A program made the position numbers and the translations under genes. Source: Sphingobacterium tabacisoli (GTDB lineage Bacteria > Bacteroidota > Bacteroidia > Sphingobacteriales > Sphingobacteriaceae). From it: a DNA stretch of 64,000 bases. The stretch covers positions 620,001 to 684,000 of the forward strand of contig NZ_JAEQMU010000001.1 of NCBI RefSeq assembly GCF_017908035.1, in the 5' to 3' direction. A model generated the notes under the pieces. The model had not been told where the DNA came from. It did not search any database and saw only the letters and a program-made list of their open reading frames with translations. Shown piece after piece: positions 38,617-47,710 of this stretch (positions are counted from its first letter, which is position 1; each line of letters starts with the position of its first letter).

Positions 38617-39513
38617 ATGATATTGAAAGAAGAGATTGCTGAAGCATATCAGCGTATTCAGGATGAAATCTGTCAGGCTCTCGAGTCGTTGGATGGCGGA
38701 GCTAAGTTTGAAGAAGAGCTCTGGGAGAGAGAGGGCGGTGGCGGTGGTAGAACCCGGATTATTCAGAATGGTAATATCCTCGAAAAAGGTGGTGTTAACT
38801 TCTCTGCGGTACACGGCAAGTTACCGGAAACGATAAAAAAAGCATTTGGAGTTGATTCCGAAGACTTTTTCGCTACTGGAGTATCTATCGTGATACACCC
38901 CAATAATCCGCATGTGCCTATTATTCACATGAATATTCGCTATTTCGAATTGAATGATGAGGTCCGTTGGTTTGGAGGTGGTATAGACTTGACACCACAC
39001 TATGTACAGGAAGATGATGCGCGTTATTTTCATCAGACACTCAAGGATGTATGTGACCGACACAAAGATAGCTTCTACGAGGAGTTTAAAACCTGGGCGG
39101 ACAACTACTTCTTTATTAAACATAGAAATGAGACGCGGGGCATCGGAGGAGTATTTTATGACAAACTGACTCCAGGGAAGACAGGATTGAGTTATGACGA
39201 AATATTTGCCTTCTCTTGTGATTTGGGCCGTGCATTCGCTCCATTATATACTGAACTGGTAAACCGGCACCGCGATAAGACCTATACAACGGCAGAAAAA
39301 GACTGGCAATTGCTACGTCGTGGCCGTTACGTAGAGTTTAATCTGGTGTACGATTCAGGTACACGTTTTGGGCTGGAGACCAACGGACGTATCGAATCTA
39401 TTCTCATGAGCTTACCTGCTCAGGCCAATTGGTTTTATAATTTCACACCGTCAGCAAATTCTGAGGAAGCCAAAACAATTGCTTTATTAAGAAAAGGAAT
39501 CAATTGGGTTTAA
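38617..39513 (+). CDS. hemF: Oxygen-dependent coproporphyrinogen-III oxidase
   Basis: Heme-synthesis enzyme of 298 residues that oxidatively decarboxylates coproporphyrinogen III. Typical blocks are GGGGRTRI, GGVNFSAVHG, NIRYFELNDEVRWFGGGIDLTPHYV, and RRGRYVEFNLVYDSGTRFGL. The oxygen-dependent type points to an aerobic lifestyle. Its ATG follows the gpsA stop by one base, so the two are co-translated or nearly so. Confidence 0.97.
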   Translation: MILKEEIAEAYQRIQDEICQALESLDGGAKFEEELWEREGGGGGRTRIIQNGNILEKGGVNFSAVHGKLPETIKKAFGVDSEDFFATGVSIVIHPNNPHVPIIHMNIRYFELNDEVRWFGGGIDLTPHYVQEDDARYFHQTLKDVCDRHKDSFYEEFKTWADNYFFIKHRNETRGIGGVFYDKLTPGKTGLSYDEIFAFSCDLGRAFAPLYTELVNRHRDKTYTTAEKDWQLLRRGRYVEFNLVYDSGTRFGLETNGRIESILMSLPAQANWFYNFTPSANSEEAKTIALLRKGINWV

Positions 39514-39534
39514 GGTTCTGTTTTAACGTCTTTT

Positions 39535-40785
39535 ATGATAAATTTTGAAAGGTTTACTTTAAGCAATGGATTGAAAGTATTGGTACATGAAGACCATACT
39601 ACGCCCATGGCTGTTGTTAATATTTTATATAATGTAGGGGCTCGTGACGAATCTCCGGAGCAGACGGGATTTGCCCATTTGTTTGAGCATTTGATGTTCG
39701 GAGGATCTGTGAATATCCCTAATTATGACTCGCCCTTACAGCAAGTCGGAGGCGAGAACAATGCTTTCACGAGCAATGATATTACAAACTATTATATCAC
39801 ACTGCCTGCTTCCAATCTAGAGACCGCCTTCTGGTTGGAGAGTGACCGCATGCTGAGCTTAGCTTTTAGTGAGCAGAGCTTGGAGGTGCAGCGTCAAGTC
39901 GTGTGTGAAGAATTCAAACAGCGCTACCTCAACCAACCCTACGGGGATGTATGGTTGCACTTGCGCCCTATGGCGTACAAGGTGCACCCTTATAGATGGG
40001 CGACTATAGGCAAAGAATTAAAGCATATCGAAGATGCAACTATGGAAGATGTCAAAGGATTCTTCTCTAAGTTTTACACTCCTCAAAATGCGATATTGGT
40101 AGTTGCAGGGGATGTTAAACTGGCAGACGTAAAGGCGCTGACGGAGAAGTGGTTTGATGAAATTCCCTCGGGACAGTCTTATCATCGTAACCTGCCACAG
40201 GAGCCAAAGCAAGATGCTGCTAGGCGAGAGGTCGTGGAAGCCGATGTGCCTGTAGATAGCATACATATAGCTTTTCACGGTTGCGATAGGCTGTCAAAGG
40301 ACTATCAGACGATGGATTTATTGTCGGATATTCTATCAAGAGGCGCTTCTTCACGATTGTATCGCTCTTTAGTCAAAGAAAGACAGGTCTTTTCCGAAAT
40401 CAACGCTTATGTAACAGGTAGTATTGATAGCAATCTATTTGTTATCGAGGGGAAACCACTGGCAGGTATCAGTCTAGAAGAAGCGGAAGCGATTATTTGG
40501 AAAGAGTTAAACAAAATAAAGACTAGTCCGGTAGTTGAGGCTGAACTACAAAAGGTCAAGAACAAAATAGAATCGACCTTGTTATTTTCAGAACTATCCA
40601 TCCTGGATAAAGCAATGAATCTAGCTTATTATGAAGCGCTGGGCAATGCCCAAGAATATAACGACGAAAACGAAAAGTATTTAAAGGTGTCTGCTGAAGA
40701 CGTACAGCGTGTAGCTACAGAAATATTTAGAATGGAGAACTCATCGACATTGTGGTACCAATCAAAAGGAGGTGTAAATGCCTAA
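39535..40785 (+). CDS. M16 family zinc metallopeptidase (catalytic subunit)
   Basis: Insulinase/pitrilysin-type peptidase of 416 residues. The inverted zinc motif HxxEH is His48-Leu-Phe-Glu51-His52 in FAHLFEHLMF, and the third ligand Glu lies in VVCEEFKQRYLNQPYGD. It resembles the beta subunit of processing peptidases and bacterial PqqL-like enzymes. No signal peptide is visible, so it is probably cytoplasmic. The next gene, of the same family but without the zinc motif, overlaps it by eight bases, and the two probably form a heterodimer. Confidence 0.93.
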   Translation: MINFERFTLSNGLKVLVHEDHTTPMAVVNILYNVGARDESPEQTGFAHLFEHLMFGGSVNIPNYDSPLQQVGGENNAFTSNDITNYYITLPASNLETAFWLESDRMLSLAFSEQSLEVQRQVVCEEFKQRYLNQPYGDVWLHLRPMAYKVHPYRWATIGKELKHIEDATMEDVKGFFSKFYTPQNAILVVAGDVKLADVKALTEKWFDEIPSGQSYHRNLPQEPKQDAARREVVEADVPVDSIHIAFHGCDRLSKDYQTMDLLSDILSRGASSRLYRSLVKERQVFSEINAYVTGSIDSNLFVIEGKPLAGISLEEAEAIIWKELNKIKTSPVVEAELQKVKNKIESTLLFSELSILDKAMNLAYYEALGNAQEYNDENEKYLKVSAEDVQRVATEIFRMENSSTLWYQSKGGVNA

Positions 40786-42055
40786 TAGACTGGAAGCGCC
40801 ACCTTATCAAGCCATAGGCGACCTAGAGTTGGTACAGCCCGACGTTGTAAACCACAGTAATGGACTGCGCACCTTCTTGTTTCACAGCGAGGACTTGGAG
40901 CTGATGAAGTTTGAGTTTGTATTCGAGAACCACTACGAGAAGTCAGAATTGCCGATTTTGAACGTTGCGCTATCCTCGATGTTAAAAGAGGGTACAACCA
41001 CGAGAAGTAGTGCCGAGATAGCCGAAGAAATAGATTTCTATGGTGCTTATCTTATGCCCGAGTATAGCTTTGACTATACCGCCTTGTCCTTGTACACCAC
41101 AAGGAAACATGTAGGCAAAGTACTGCCTATTATAGCCGATATTTTGATGAATTCTACTTTCCCTGAAGAGGAATTAGAAACCTACATCCGGAATAATAAG
41201 CAGAGCCTACAGATAGCGCTGCAAAAGAATGACGTAGTCGCCCGTCGCTTGTTTTACAAAAATTTGTTTGGCCCCAACCAATACGGTGCCGTGGCGGATC
41301 TCGAAGATTATGATACCCTCAGCAGAGCGAAACTCTATTCGCTATTTGAGCAACAGATTCGCCCAAATAACTGCACCGTGTTGATAGCGGGGAGGGTAGA
41401 CCAAGAGCTTCAGGATTTAGTGGATAATTTGTTTGGCCGAGAATGGGCGGAAAGCAAAACAGCAGTTGGCAACGCCATCGACCTTCCGTTAGCTAGCAAT
41501 GGACAGTTGGTCGTAGAGCCTAAAGAGGAGGCTTTGCAGTCTGCTATTCGCATGGGCGGTATTACTGAAGGGCGTGCTCATCCGGATTTTCCGGCTATAC
41601 AATTTGTAAACACATTGCTGGGAGGCTTTTTTGGATCGCGGCTGATGCGCAATATCCGCGAAGACAAAGGCTATACCTATGGTATCGGCTCGGCTGTCGT
41701 TAGTTTGAAGCATACCGCTTTTATGACCTTAGGGTCCGAGGTAGGAGCAGATGTCACTAAGGCGACCTTAGTAGAAATAGAGAAAGAATTTAGACGCTTG
41801 CGCGAAGAGCCTACGACTATAGAAGAAGTGGATTTAGTACGCAACTATATGCAGGGAAACCTCCTAGGCAGTCTGGAGAGTATCTTCTCCCATGTAGATA
41901 AGTTTAAGGCGGTTTATTTTAGCGGTCTTGATCTATCTTACTATCACTACTACCATGAGGTACTCCGTACGATGACTCCAGAGCGAGTTCAGGAGATTGC
42001 GGTACGATATTTCGACTTTGATAAGTTGACTAAAGTAATTGTCGGGAAGTATTAA
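40778..42055 (+). CDS. M16 family protein, non-catalytic partner
   Basis: M16-type protein of 425 residues that lacks HxxEH in the N-terminal half (the region reads ALSSMLKEGTTTRS) but keeps the C-terminal substrate-binding motif with Arg and Tyr, GSRLMRNIREDKGYTYGIGS. This is the division of labour known for alpha and beta subunits of M16B peptidases. Translation is probably coupled to the catalytic gene by the eight-base overlap. A strong terminator overlaps the stop and ends the gpsA-hemF-M16 run. Confidence 0.9.
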   Translation: MPNRLEAPPYQAIGDLELVQPDVVNHSNGLRTFLFHSEDLELMKFEFVFENHYEKSELPILNVALSSMLKEGTTTRSSAEIAEEIDFYGAYLMPEYSFDYTALSLYTTRKHVGKVLPIIADILMNSTFPEEELETYIRNNKQSLQIALQKNDVVARRLFYKNLFGPNQYGAVADLEDYDTLSRAKLYSLFEQQIRPNNCTVLIAGRVDQELQDLVDNLFGREWAESKTAVGNAIDLPLASNGQLVVEPKEEALQSAIRMGGITEGRAHPDFPAIQFVNTLLGGFFGSRLMRNIREDKGYTYGIGSAVVSLKHTAFMTLGSEVGADVTKATLVEIEKEFRRLREEPTTIEEVDLVRNYMQGNLLGSLESIFSHVDKFKAVYFSGLDLSYYHYYHEVLRTMTPERVQEIAVRYFDFDKLTKVIVGKY

Positions 42056-42070
42056 GTACTTCCCTTTTTT
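42044..42070 (+). terminator. Terminator at the end of the M16 pair
   Basis: GGGAAGTA-TTAA-GTACTTCCC (42044-42064, the stop codon lies in the loop region) followed by six T. Confidence 0.88.
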
Positions 42071-42149
42071 ATTTCTTCCGGTATTAATGGTTTTATACGG
42101 CGGTTTATTATTCGCTGAATTCCACTTCGTTCCGGTTTGTTTTTCTTCT

Positions 42150-43265
42150 TTATTCATCAAGGAATGAAGAAGACTCTTTCTTCGCTTCTTTAGCAACTTG
42201 TTTTTTCTTCTCCTTCGCATTAAAATCGGCAACCTCTATAATTCTAGGAATACTACTCTTCGGCGCCATATTCTTAACACGTTTTAATTTCTTTCTATAG
42301 CGCAGTGCACGTATGGTTCTGTTGTTTTTGTACAGATTCCAGTTCATTAGTAGCACCGAGAATAACACCACAACAAGGCCTATTATCTGTAATGGAGTCA
42401 CCTGATGGTCGGTAAAGAAATGCACCAGCAATAGTGCTACAATTGGGTTGACATAAGCGTAGGTACTCACCTCGGTCGCAGGTCTGACTTGTAGGAGCCA
42501 TATATACGAGCTAAAGGCAAGTATAGACCCGAAGGTAACCAAATAGATTATTGCCCCCCAATCTGCTAGATAGACGGCTTTGTAGTCAAAAGCTTTATAT
42601 TCTCCGTTTAATAACGCGACCGTCGTAAATGCAACCCCGGCAGTAACCATTTGCCAGGCCGTTTTCACGATAACGTTTAGAGGCTGTTCTTTTCTTTTTT
42701 CCGTCTTTTCCTTTTGACTGTATTTAGAGGTTAGGGAACCTATCGTCCAACCAATTGTTCCCATGATTAGAACCCCCATAGCGATAAGGTTTTGCGACTT
42801 TTCTCCATCATCCGTCTGTCCAAAGACTTGCTCTGCAAACAACATGATTACTCCTGTAAAACCTAATATTAAGCCTAGAATAATCGGGAGGCTAGAAAAG
42901 TTTTCTTTCCACTTGGGTTTGTCAAAGATGATGAACCAGATTGCTGTGGCGGCCGATAGGATCGATACGATACCACTTGATATGTACTGTTCAGACCAAA
43001 TAATAGCAGCCATGTCCACAAATAGAAGTAAGAAGCCAACAAATATTGCTTGCTTAACATCAGCTCTGTTAAATATTTTGTACCCTTTCAATCCACAGTA
43101 CCCCATTAGAAGCGTTCCTGCTATAATAAAGCGAATAGAACCCAACACAAAAGGGGAGAAAGACCGAAGTGCTTTTTCGATGAAAAAGAATGTAGAGCCC
43201 CATACGATATAGACTACAAGATAAGCGAAGACTATGCGCGCTACTGAAGGATTCTTTTCTTCCAT
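42150..43265 (-). CDS. EamA/DMT-family exporter with long charged tail
   Basis: Inner-membrane transporter of 371 residues with ten hydrophobic helices in two EamA repeats (VYIVWGSTFFFIEKALR, and ASLTSKYS to the end of the second half). Such proteins often export amino acids or metabolites. After the last helix there is an unusual cytoplasmic tail of about 70 residues rich in Lys and Arg and later Glu and Ser (for example KEKKKQVAKEAKK). The Lrp-type gene ends one base upstream, so the pair is an operon, which supports amino acid efflux under Lrp control (inference). Confidence 0.9.
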   Translation of the reverse strand: MEEKNPSVARIVFAYLVVYIVWGSTFFFIEKALRSFSPFVLGSIRFIIAGTLLMGYCGLKGYKIFNRADVKQAIFVGFLLLFVDMAAIIWSEQYISSGIVSILSAATAIWFIIFDKPKWKENFSSLPIILGLILGFTGVIMLFAEQVFGQTDDGEKSQNLIAMGVLIMGTIGWTIGSLTSKYSQKEKTEKRKEQPLNVIVKTAWQMVTAGVAFTTVALLNGEYKAFDYKAVYLADWGAIIYLVTFGSILAFSSYIWLLQVRPATEVSTYAYVNPIVALLLVHFFTDHQVTPLQIIGLVVVLFSVLLMNWNLYKNNRTIRALRYRKKLKRVKNMAPKSSIPRIIEVADFNAKEKKKQVAKEAKKESSSFLDE

Positions 43266-43266
43266 A

Positions 43267-43746
43267 TTAATCTTTTGAAGGAATTACCAGTTTTTGTTCT
43301 TCTTTGACCGTTTGTAGGACAATCGTCGTACGCGTAGATAAGATACCTTCGATCTTTCCCAAGGTATTGCGCATAAGGTCGACCAGACCTGCGGCATCGT
43401 TGGTACGCACTTTAACAAGATAACCATCATCACCAGCGATGTCGTGCACTTCTTGCACTTCGGGGATTTCAGCCAATAGATAAGCGACTCCCTGCTCTCC
43501 AATAATGTCTGATGTCTTGATGAATATAAATGACAGTAAATTTTGGTCTAATGCAGAAGGATTGATCTTAGCATTGTACTGTAATATAACTTCCTTCTGT
43601 TCTAACTTCTTGACTCGCTCCAATATAGCAGAAGGTGCCATGCCGAGTTCACGCGCGATATCCGCGTTGTTTGTCCGGGCATTATTCTGCATGATGCGGA
43701 GGATTTGATAGTCAATATGGTCTAATGATACTTCTAATTTTGACAT
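43267..43746 (-). CDS. Lrp/AsnC-family transcriptional regulator
   Basis: Regulator of 159 residues. The N-terminal winged HTH is LDHIDYQILRIMQNNARTNNADIARELGMAPSA, with the recognition helix near residues 33-47. The C-terminal RAM ligand-binding domain (VQEVHDIAGDDGYLVKVRTNDAAGL) senses amino acids. It leads the exporter gene. A full -7 box lies seven bases before the start, and a pair of AGAATAT-type inverted sites lies just beyond, a plausible autoregulatory site. Confidence 0.94.
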   Translation of the reverse strand: MSKLEVSLDHIDYQILRIMQNNARTNNADIARELGMAPSAILERVKKLEQKEVILQYNAKINPSALDQNLLSFIFIKTSDIIGEQGVAYLLAEIPEVQEVHDIAGDDGYLVKVRTNDAAGLVDLMRNTLGKIEGILSTRTTIVLQTVKEEQKLVIPSKD

Positions 43747-43753
43747 AATTCTG

Positions 43754-43761
43754 CAAATTTA
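43754..43761 (-). promoter_or_regulatory. -7 box next to the lrp start
   Basis: TAAATTTG on the minus strand, a full TAnnTTTG match, ending seven bases before the start codon at 43746. Confidence 0.5.
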
Positions 43762-43770
43762 ACCTTTTTT

Positions 43771-43814
43771 AGAATATAATTCATAATTATTTATTAGAAT
43801 ATGAATAATATTCT
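43771..43814. promoter_or_regulatory. Candidate operator: two inverted AGAATAT-type sites
   Basis: AGAATATAATTCATA at 43771-43785 recurs on the other strand at 43814-43800 with 14 of 15 bases equal; the second site is itself near-palindromic (AGAATA and TATTCT ends). The pair overlaps the region where the lrp -33 box would lie, in the gap shared with the divergent FAD/Fe-S dehydrogenase gene. Confidence 0.5.
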
Positions 43815-43942
43815 ATTTATATAGGTTGGTCTTTTGGTTTTCAGTAGGATTTGGCTTGCGTTATTTTGCGCATTTCATTTATTTCGTTGCATAAAATAAC
43901 ATTCGTTCTCTCCAATATACATAAAAATAATGTAAGATTGAT

Positions 43943-43950
43943 TAGATTTG
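43943..43950 (+). promoter_or_regulatory. -7 box for the YdiJ-like gene
   Basis: TAGATTTG is a full TAnnTTTG match, 29 bases before the chosen start at 43980. No TTG was found at the -33 distance. Confidence 0.4.
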
Positions 43951-43979
43951 TTTATCTATTAGATTTAAAGAAGAATTTC

Positions 43980-46895
43980 ATGTTGTCAACGCTAGAGAAA
44001 CTAAGCCATCATATAGACGGAGAGTTATATTACAATCCTACCGACCCTAAACACCAGACCATTCGATTAGCTTATGCTACGGATGCATCAGTGTATCAAG
44101 AACTGCCCCTTGCCGTTGTGATTCCATATACGAAAAGTGATATCTTGAAATTGGTACAGTTTGCCGATAAAAATCAAGTCACTTTAATTCCCCGTACGGC
44201 AGGTACTTCACTAGCTGGACAGGTCGTAGGGAGTGGTATCGTGGTCGATGTGTCAAAATACTTCAACAAAATAATGGAGTTGAATGTAGAACAGCGTTGG
44301 GTTAAGGTCGAGCCCGGCGTGATTCGTGATGACTTAAATGCGTACCTGAAACCGCATGGCTTGATGTTTGGACCGGAGACCTCGACCGCAAGCAGAGCGA
44401 TGGTGGGAGGGATGATTGGTAACAACTCGTCGGGACTCCATTCCATTGTATGGGGAGATACACGGGAGAACTTGATAAGTGCCAATGTCGTGCTCAACGA
44501 TGGGAGCGAAGTGGTTTTTGAAAAACTAGAGCCTACCGCTTATTTTGGTAAGCTATCGGCAAAAGGGAGAGAAGGAGATATCTACCGTGCTTTGAATGAT
44601 TTGTTGACAAAGACGGAAAATATCGAAGCCATAGAACAGGGCTTTCCGAAAAAGGCGATAACACGACGTAATACCGGCTATGCCTTAGATTATCTAGTAG
44701 ACAAGGAGACCCCTTTCAATCTGTGTAATCTTTTGGCAGGCTCTGAAGGAACCTTGGGGATTGTCACTGAAGCGGTATTGAATCTACGTCCTTTGCCACC
44801 AAAGGAAATCGGTTTACTATGTGTGCATTTCAATGATATGATTGAATGTATGCGGGCTAATGTGATTGCCCTCAAGCACAATCCAGAAGCCTCCGAATTG
44901 GTGGATAAGTATATTTTAGATTTTACCGTAGGTCATCCGACCTATCAGTATAATCGTTTCTTTATCGAGGGCGACCCTCAAGCTCTTTTAATTGTCGAAT
45001 TCCGCGCAGATACCAAAGAGGAGATTGAAGCAAAAGCGAAACTTCTAAAAGAAGAACTTATTGGAGCTGGATTCGGCTATGCCTACCCATTGATAACCAA
45101 TGCGAAAGAAACAAATCTCGTATGGGATGTACGTAAGGCGGGATTGGGATTGATTCGAAACCTTCCAGGGGATAGCCAACCGGTCAATCTGATTGAGGAC
45201 TGTGCCGTTTCGCCGGAGGATTTACCTGCTTACGTCGCTGATGTACAGCAATTATTGCAGGAGCAAGGCGTTCATGCCTCTTACTACGCACACGCAGGAG
45301 CAGGAGAGCTACATATCGAGCCTTTTATCAATCTAAAGTCTGCCGAAGGAAAGAAACAATTCCGTACGATATTGGACAAGACGGCTGATTTAGTACTAAA
45401 ATATAATGGTTCGCTCAGTGGTGAACATGGTGATGGGCGCTTGCGGGGAGAATTCATCGCCAAGGTATTGGGTGAGGATGTCTATCAACTGTTGCGGCAG
45501 GTCAAGGGGATTTTCGACCCCAAAGGTATATTCAATGTGAATAAGATTGTCGATGCGCCACCAATGGACAGCTCATTGCGCTATGATAAACCTGTAGATG
45601 GACAGGCTATCAAGACTTACTTTGACTTTACCAAGGATGAAAGTATCTTGCGATTGGCAGAGAAATGTTCGGGCTCAGGCGACTGTCGGAAGACGGAGAT
45701 TACTGGAGGCACGATGTGTCCTTCCTTTATGGCTACCCGCAATGAGAAAGACACGACCCGCGCACGCGCCAATATGTTACGTCAGTTTTTGACTAACTCG
45801 ACTAAAAAGAACCGCTTCGACCACGAGGAAATAAAGGAGGTCATGGACCTCTGTTTGAGCTGTAAGGGATGTAAGACCGAGTGCCCATCAAGTGTAGATG
45901 TTGCCAAGATGAAAGCCGAATTCCTACAACAGTATTATGATGTACATGGTGCGCCTTTCCGCTCCAAGCTTATTGCGAATTTTACTAAGAGCCAGCAGTT
46001 AGGGTCGATGGTGGCACCGGTTTATAACTTTTTTGCGCAGAATGCGTTATTATCTAAGGTGATCAAAAAGGTAGTTGGATTTGCACCAGACCGCTCGTTG
46101 CCAAGTGTTTCGGGTACCACACTTAAACAATGGATTAAAAAGCAAGATTCACCGATCAGCCAAAAACGCGTTTACCTCTTCTGCGATGAGTTTACGGACT
46201 ACAATGATACAGAAATAGGTATTACAGCATACAAGCTATTGACCGCATTAGGATACCAGGTTCTGGTGCCACCGCATAAAGAAAGTGGACGGACTTACCT
46301 ATCCAAAGGTTTTGTTAAAGAAGCTAAAGCATTGGCGAATAAAAATGTCTCTCTACTGAGTCAGTTGATAAATGATGGTACGCCACTGTTGGGTATTGAA
46401 CCGTCGGCTATATTGACCTTTAGGGACGAGTATCTTTCTTTGGTGGATCCAGACCAGCAAGAAGCGGCATCACGGATTGCTAGAAATGCCTTGACTATGG
46501 AAGAATTCTTACTACGTGAAGTAGAGAAGGGGAATATCCATCCTGAACAATTTACTTCGGAGAAGCAAACCATAAAATTGCACGGGCATTGCTATCAAAA
46601 AGCCTTCCATCTGGTAGGTACTACAGAAAAACTATTGTCCTTACCTATCAATTATACCGTTGAGGTTATTCCTTCGGGATGCTGTGGAATGGCAGGTTCC
46701 TTTGGTTATGAGAAAGAACACTATGAGATATCCATGAAGGTCGCGGAGTTGGTATTGCTTCCTGCTGTAAGAAATACAGGAGCAGATACCCTGATTGCAG
46801 CAGCAGGTACATCATGTCGTCATCAGATTAAGGATGGTGTAGGACGAAAATCGTATCATCCAGTGGAAATTTTATATAAAGCGTTAATTAAGTAA
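43980..46895 (+). CDS. FAD-linked and Fe-S-containing 2-hydroxyacid dehydrogenase, YdiJ-like
   Basis: Large fused protein of 971 residues. The N-terminal half is a PCMH-type FAD-binding domain (PRTAGTSLAGQVVGSGIVVDVS; GGMIGNNSSG) plus FAD-oxidase C-terminal domain ending in SGEHGDGRLRGEF. The second half holds ferredoxin-type Cys motifs (CSGSGDCRK...MCPSF and CLSCKGCKTECPSSVD) and a CCG-type domain (HGHCYQKAF; GCCGMAGSFGYE). YdiJ of E. coli, of like size, oxidises D-2-hydroxyglutarate; D-lactate is another possibility. ATG 43980 fits the family start; an upstream in-frame TTG at 43851 would add 43 residues over the promoter region. Confidence 0.9.
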   Translation: MLSTLEKLSHHIDGELYYNPTDPKHQTIRLAYATDASVYQELPLAVVIPYTKSDILKLVQFADKNQVTLIPRTAGTSLAGQVVGSGIVVDVSKYFNKIMELNVEQRWVKVEPGVIRDDLNAYLKPHGLMFGPETSTASRAMVGGMIGNNSSGLHSIVWGDTRENLISANVVLNDGSEVVFEKLEPTAYFGKLSAKGREGDIYRALNDLLTKTENIEAIEQGFPKKAITRRNTGYALDYLVDKETPFNLCNLLAGSEGTLGIVTEAVLNLRPLPPKEIGLLCVHFNDMIECMRANVIALKHNPEASELVDKYILDFTVGHPTYQYNRFFIEGDPQALLIVEFRADTKEEIEAKAKLLKEELIGAGFGYAYPLITNAKETNLVWDVRKAGLGLIRNLPGDSQPVNLIEDCAVSPEDLPAYVADVQQLLQEQGVHASYYAHAGAGELHIEPFINLKSAEGKKQFRTILDKTADLVLKYNGSLSGEHGDGRLRGEFIAKVLGEDVYQLLRQVKGIFDPKGIFNVNKIVDAPPMDSSLRYDKPVDGQAIKTYFDFTKDESILRLAEKCSGSGDCRKTEITGGTMCPSFMATRNEKDTTRARANMLRQFLTNSTKKNRFDHEEIKEVMDLCLSCKGCKTECPSSVDVAKMKAEFLQQYYDVHGAPFRSKLIANFTKSQQLGSMVAPVYNFFAQNALLSKVIKKVVGFAPDRSLPSVSGTTLKQWIKKQDSPISQKRVYLFCDEFTDYNDTEIGITAYKLLTALGYQVLVPPHKESGRTYLSKGFVKEAKALANKNVSLLSQLINDGTPLLGIEPSAILTFRDEYLSLVDPDQQEAASRIARNALTMEEFLLREVEKGNIHPEQFTSEKQTIKLHGHCYQKAFHLVGTTEKLLSLPINYTVEVIPSGCCGMAGSFGYEKEHYEISMKVAELVLLPAVRNTGADTLIAAAGTSCRHQIKDGVGRKSYHPVEILYKALIK

Positions 46896-46998
46896 AAACA
46901 ATGTCGTATCTTAATTGTTTCACAATAAAATAGAAATCTTACGAATTTCGGAGTGTTCGAAAGAAGATAACGACATGTTAAATAAAACTTATATACAT

Positions 46999-47643
46999 AT
47001 GAAATCAATCAATTCGTTTTTAGGATTAGGAGTTGCCGCCGCTGTTACAATGGCATCTTGTAATAATACCGGTCAGGGGAATAAAACCAACACTGCTGAT
47101 TCTACAAAGAATACACCAACTATCGAGCAGTTGACCAATAATGCGGAAGCTGCAAAACAGCAATTGTTTTTACGTTTTACGGAAGAGATTAGTACAGACT
47201 CTTCGATGGTTTACGTCGCTAAATCACTGTTCGATAAAGATACTGTTGGATTGAAAATAGAGGTACTAAAGGATATCAAACCGGGACTTACAAATGATGG
47301 AAAGGTTGATGAAAAGGCAGGCTTTGTCAAAGGGGCGATTAAGTTTTCTTCTATAGGTGCTTCATCGGATGCTTTCGTGAAGGCACTAGGAACTATGTTC
47401 AAACAGCCTACTTCCAATAAAATGACGGACCAGGTAATATTGCCGACGGTATTCTCGTCCAATAAGACTGCTGTTGATTTAACTAAACCTTCTACTTATA
47501 GTTTTAAACTGTTTTTTGAAAATGGTGCGGGTGAACCAGCAGAGGTATTCGGCGTAGTGGATACCTACCGTAAGGCGTTCGAATTTTCGGAGAAGGATTC
47601 TACTTTCCGTAAGCAATTCGTAGCGGCTTTCGAGGGTAAATAG
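46999..47643 (+). CDS. Predicted lipoprotein of unknown function
   Basis: Protein of 214 residues. From ATG 46999 it has a short basic start, a hydrophobic stretch and a lipobox-like VTMASC, then a low-complexity linker rich in Asn, Thr and Lys (NNTGQGNKTNTADSTKN), typical of surface lipoproteins in Bacteroidota. The remaining 160 residues form an unknown globular domain, FVKGAIKFSSIGASSDAF and YSFKLFFENGAGEPAEVFG being its most distinctive parts. Earlier in-frame ATGs at 46975 and 46915 are less likely because they displace the signal peptide. It stands alone after the YdiJ-like gene. Confidence 0.8.
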   Translation: MKSINSFLGLGVAAAVTMASCNNTGQGNKTNTADSTKNTPTIEQLTNNAEAAKQQLFLRFTEEISTDSSMVYVAKSLFDKDTVGLKIEVLKDIKPGLTNDGKVDEKAGFVKGAIKFSSIGASSDAFVKALGTMFKQPTSNKMTDQVILPTVFSSNKTAVDLTKPSTYSFKLFFENGAGEPAEVFGVVDTYRKAFEFSEKDSTFRKQFVAAFEGK

Positions 47644-47663
47644 ATCTAGATTCTACAAAAATA

Positions 47664-47698
47664 AAAACAGCTTCAATTATCTTAATTGAAGCTGTTTT
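47664..47698. terminator. Bidirectional terminator between convergent genes
   Basis: AAAACAGCTTCAATTA and its reverse complement around a short TC-T loop, A-rich on one side and T-rich on the other, between the lipoprotein and TPR/HTH genes. Confidence 0.9.
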
Positions 47699-47710
47699 CG
47701 TTTCTATCAT

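Noticed and set aside
42763-43212. 149-codon open frame antisense to the EamA gene
   Set aside because: Shadow of a membrane-protein gene; no recognisable protein and no promoter.
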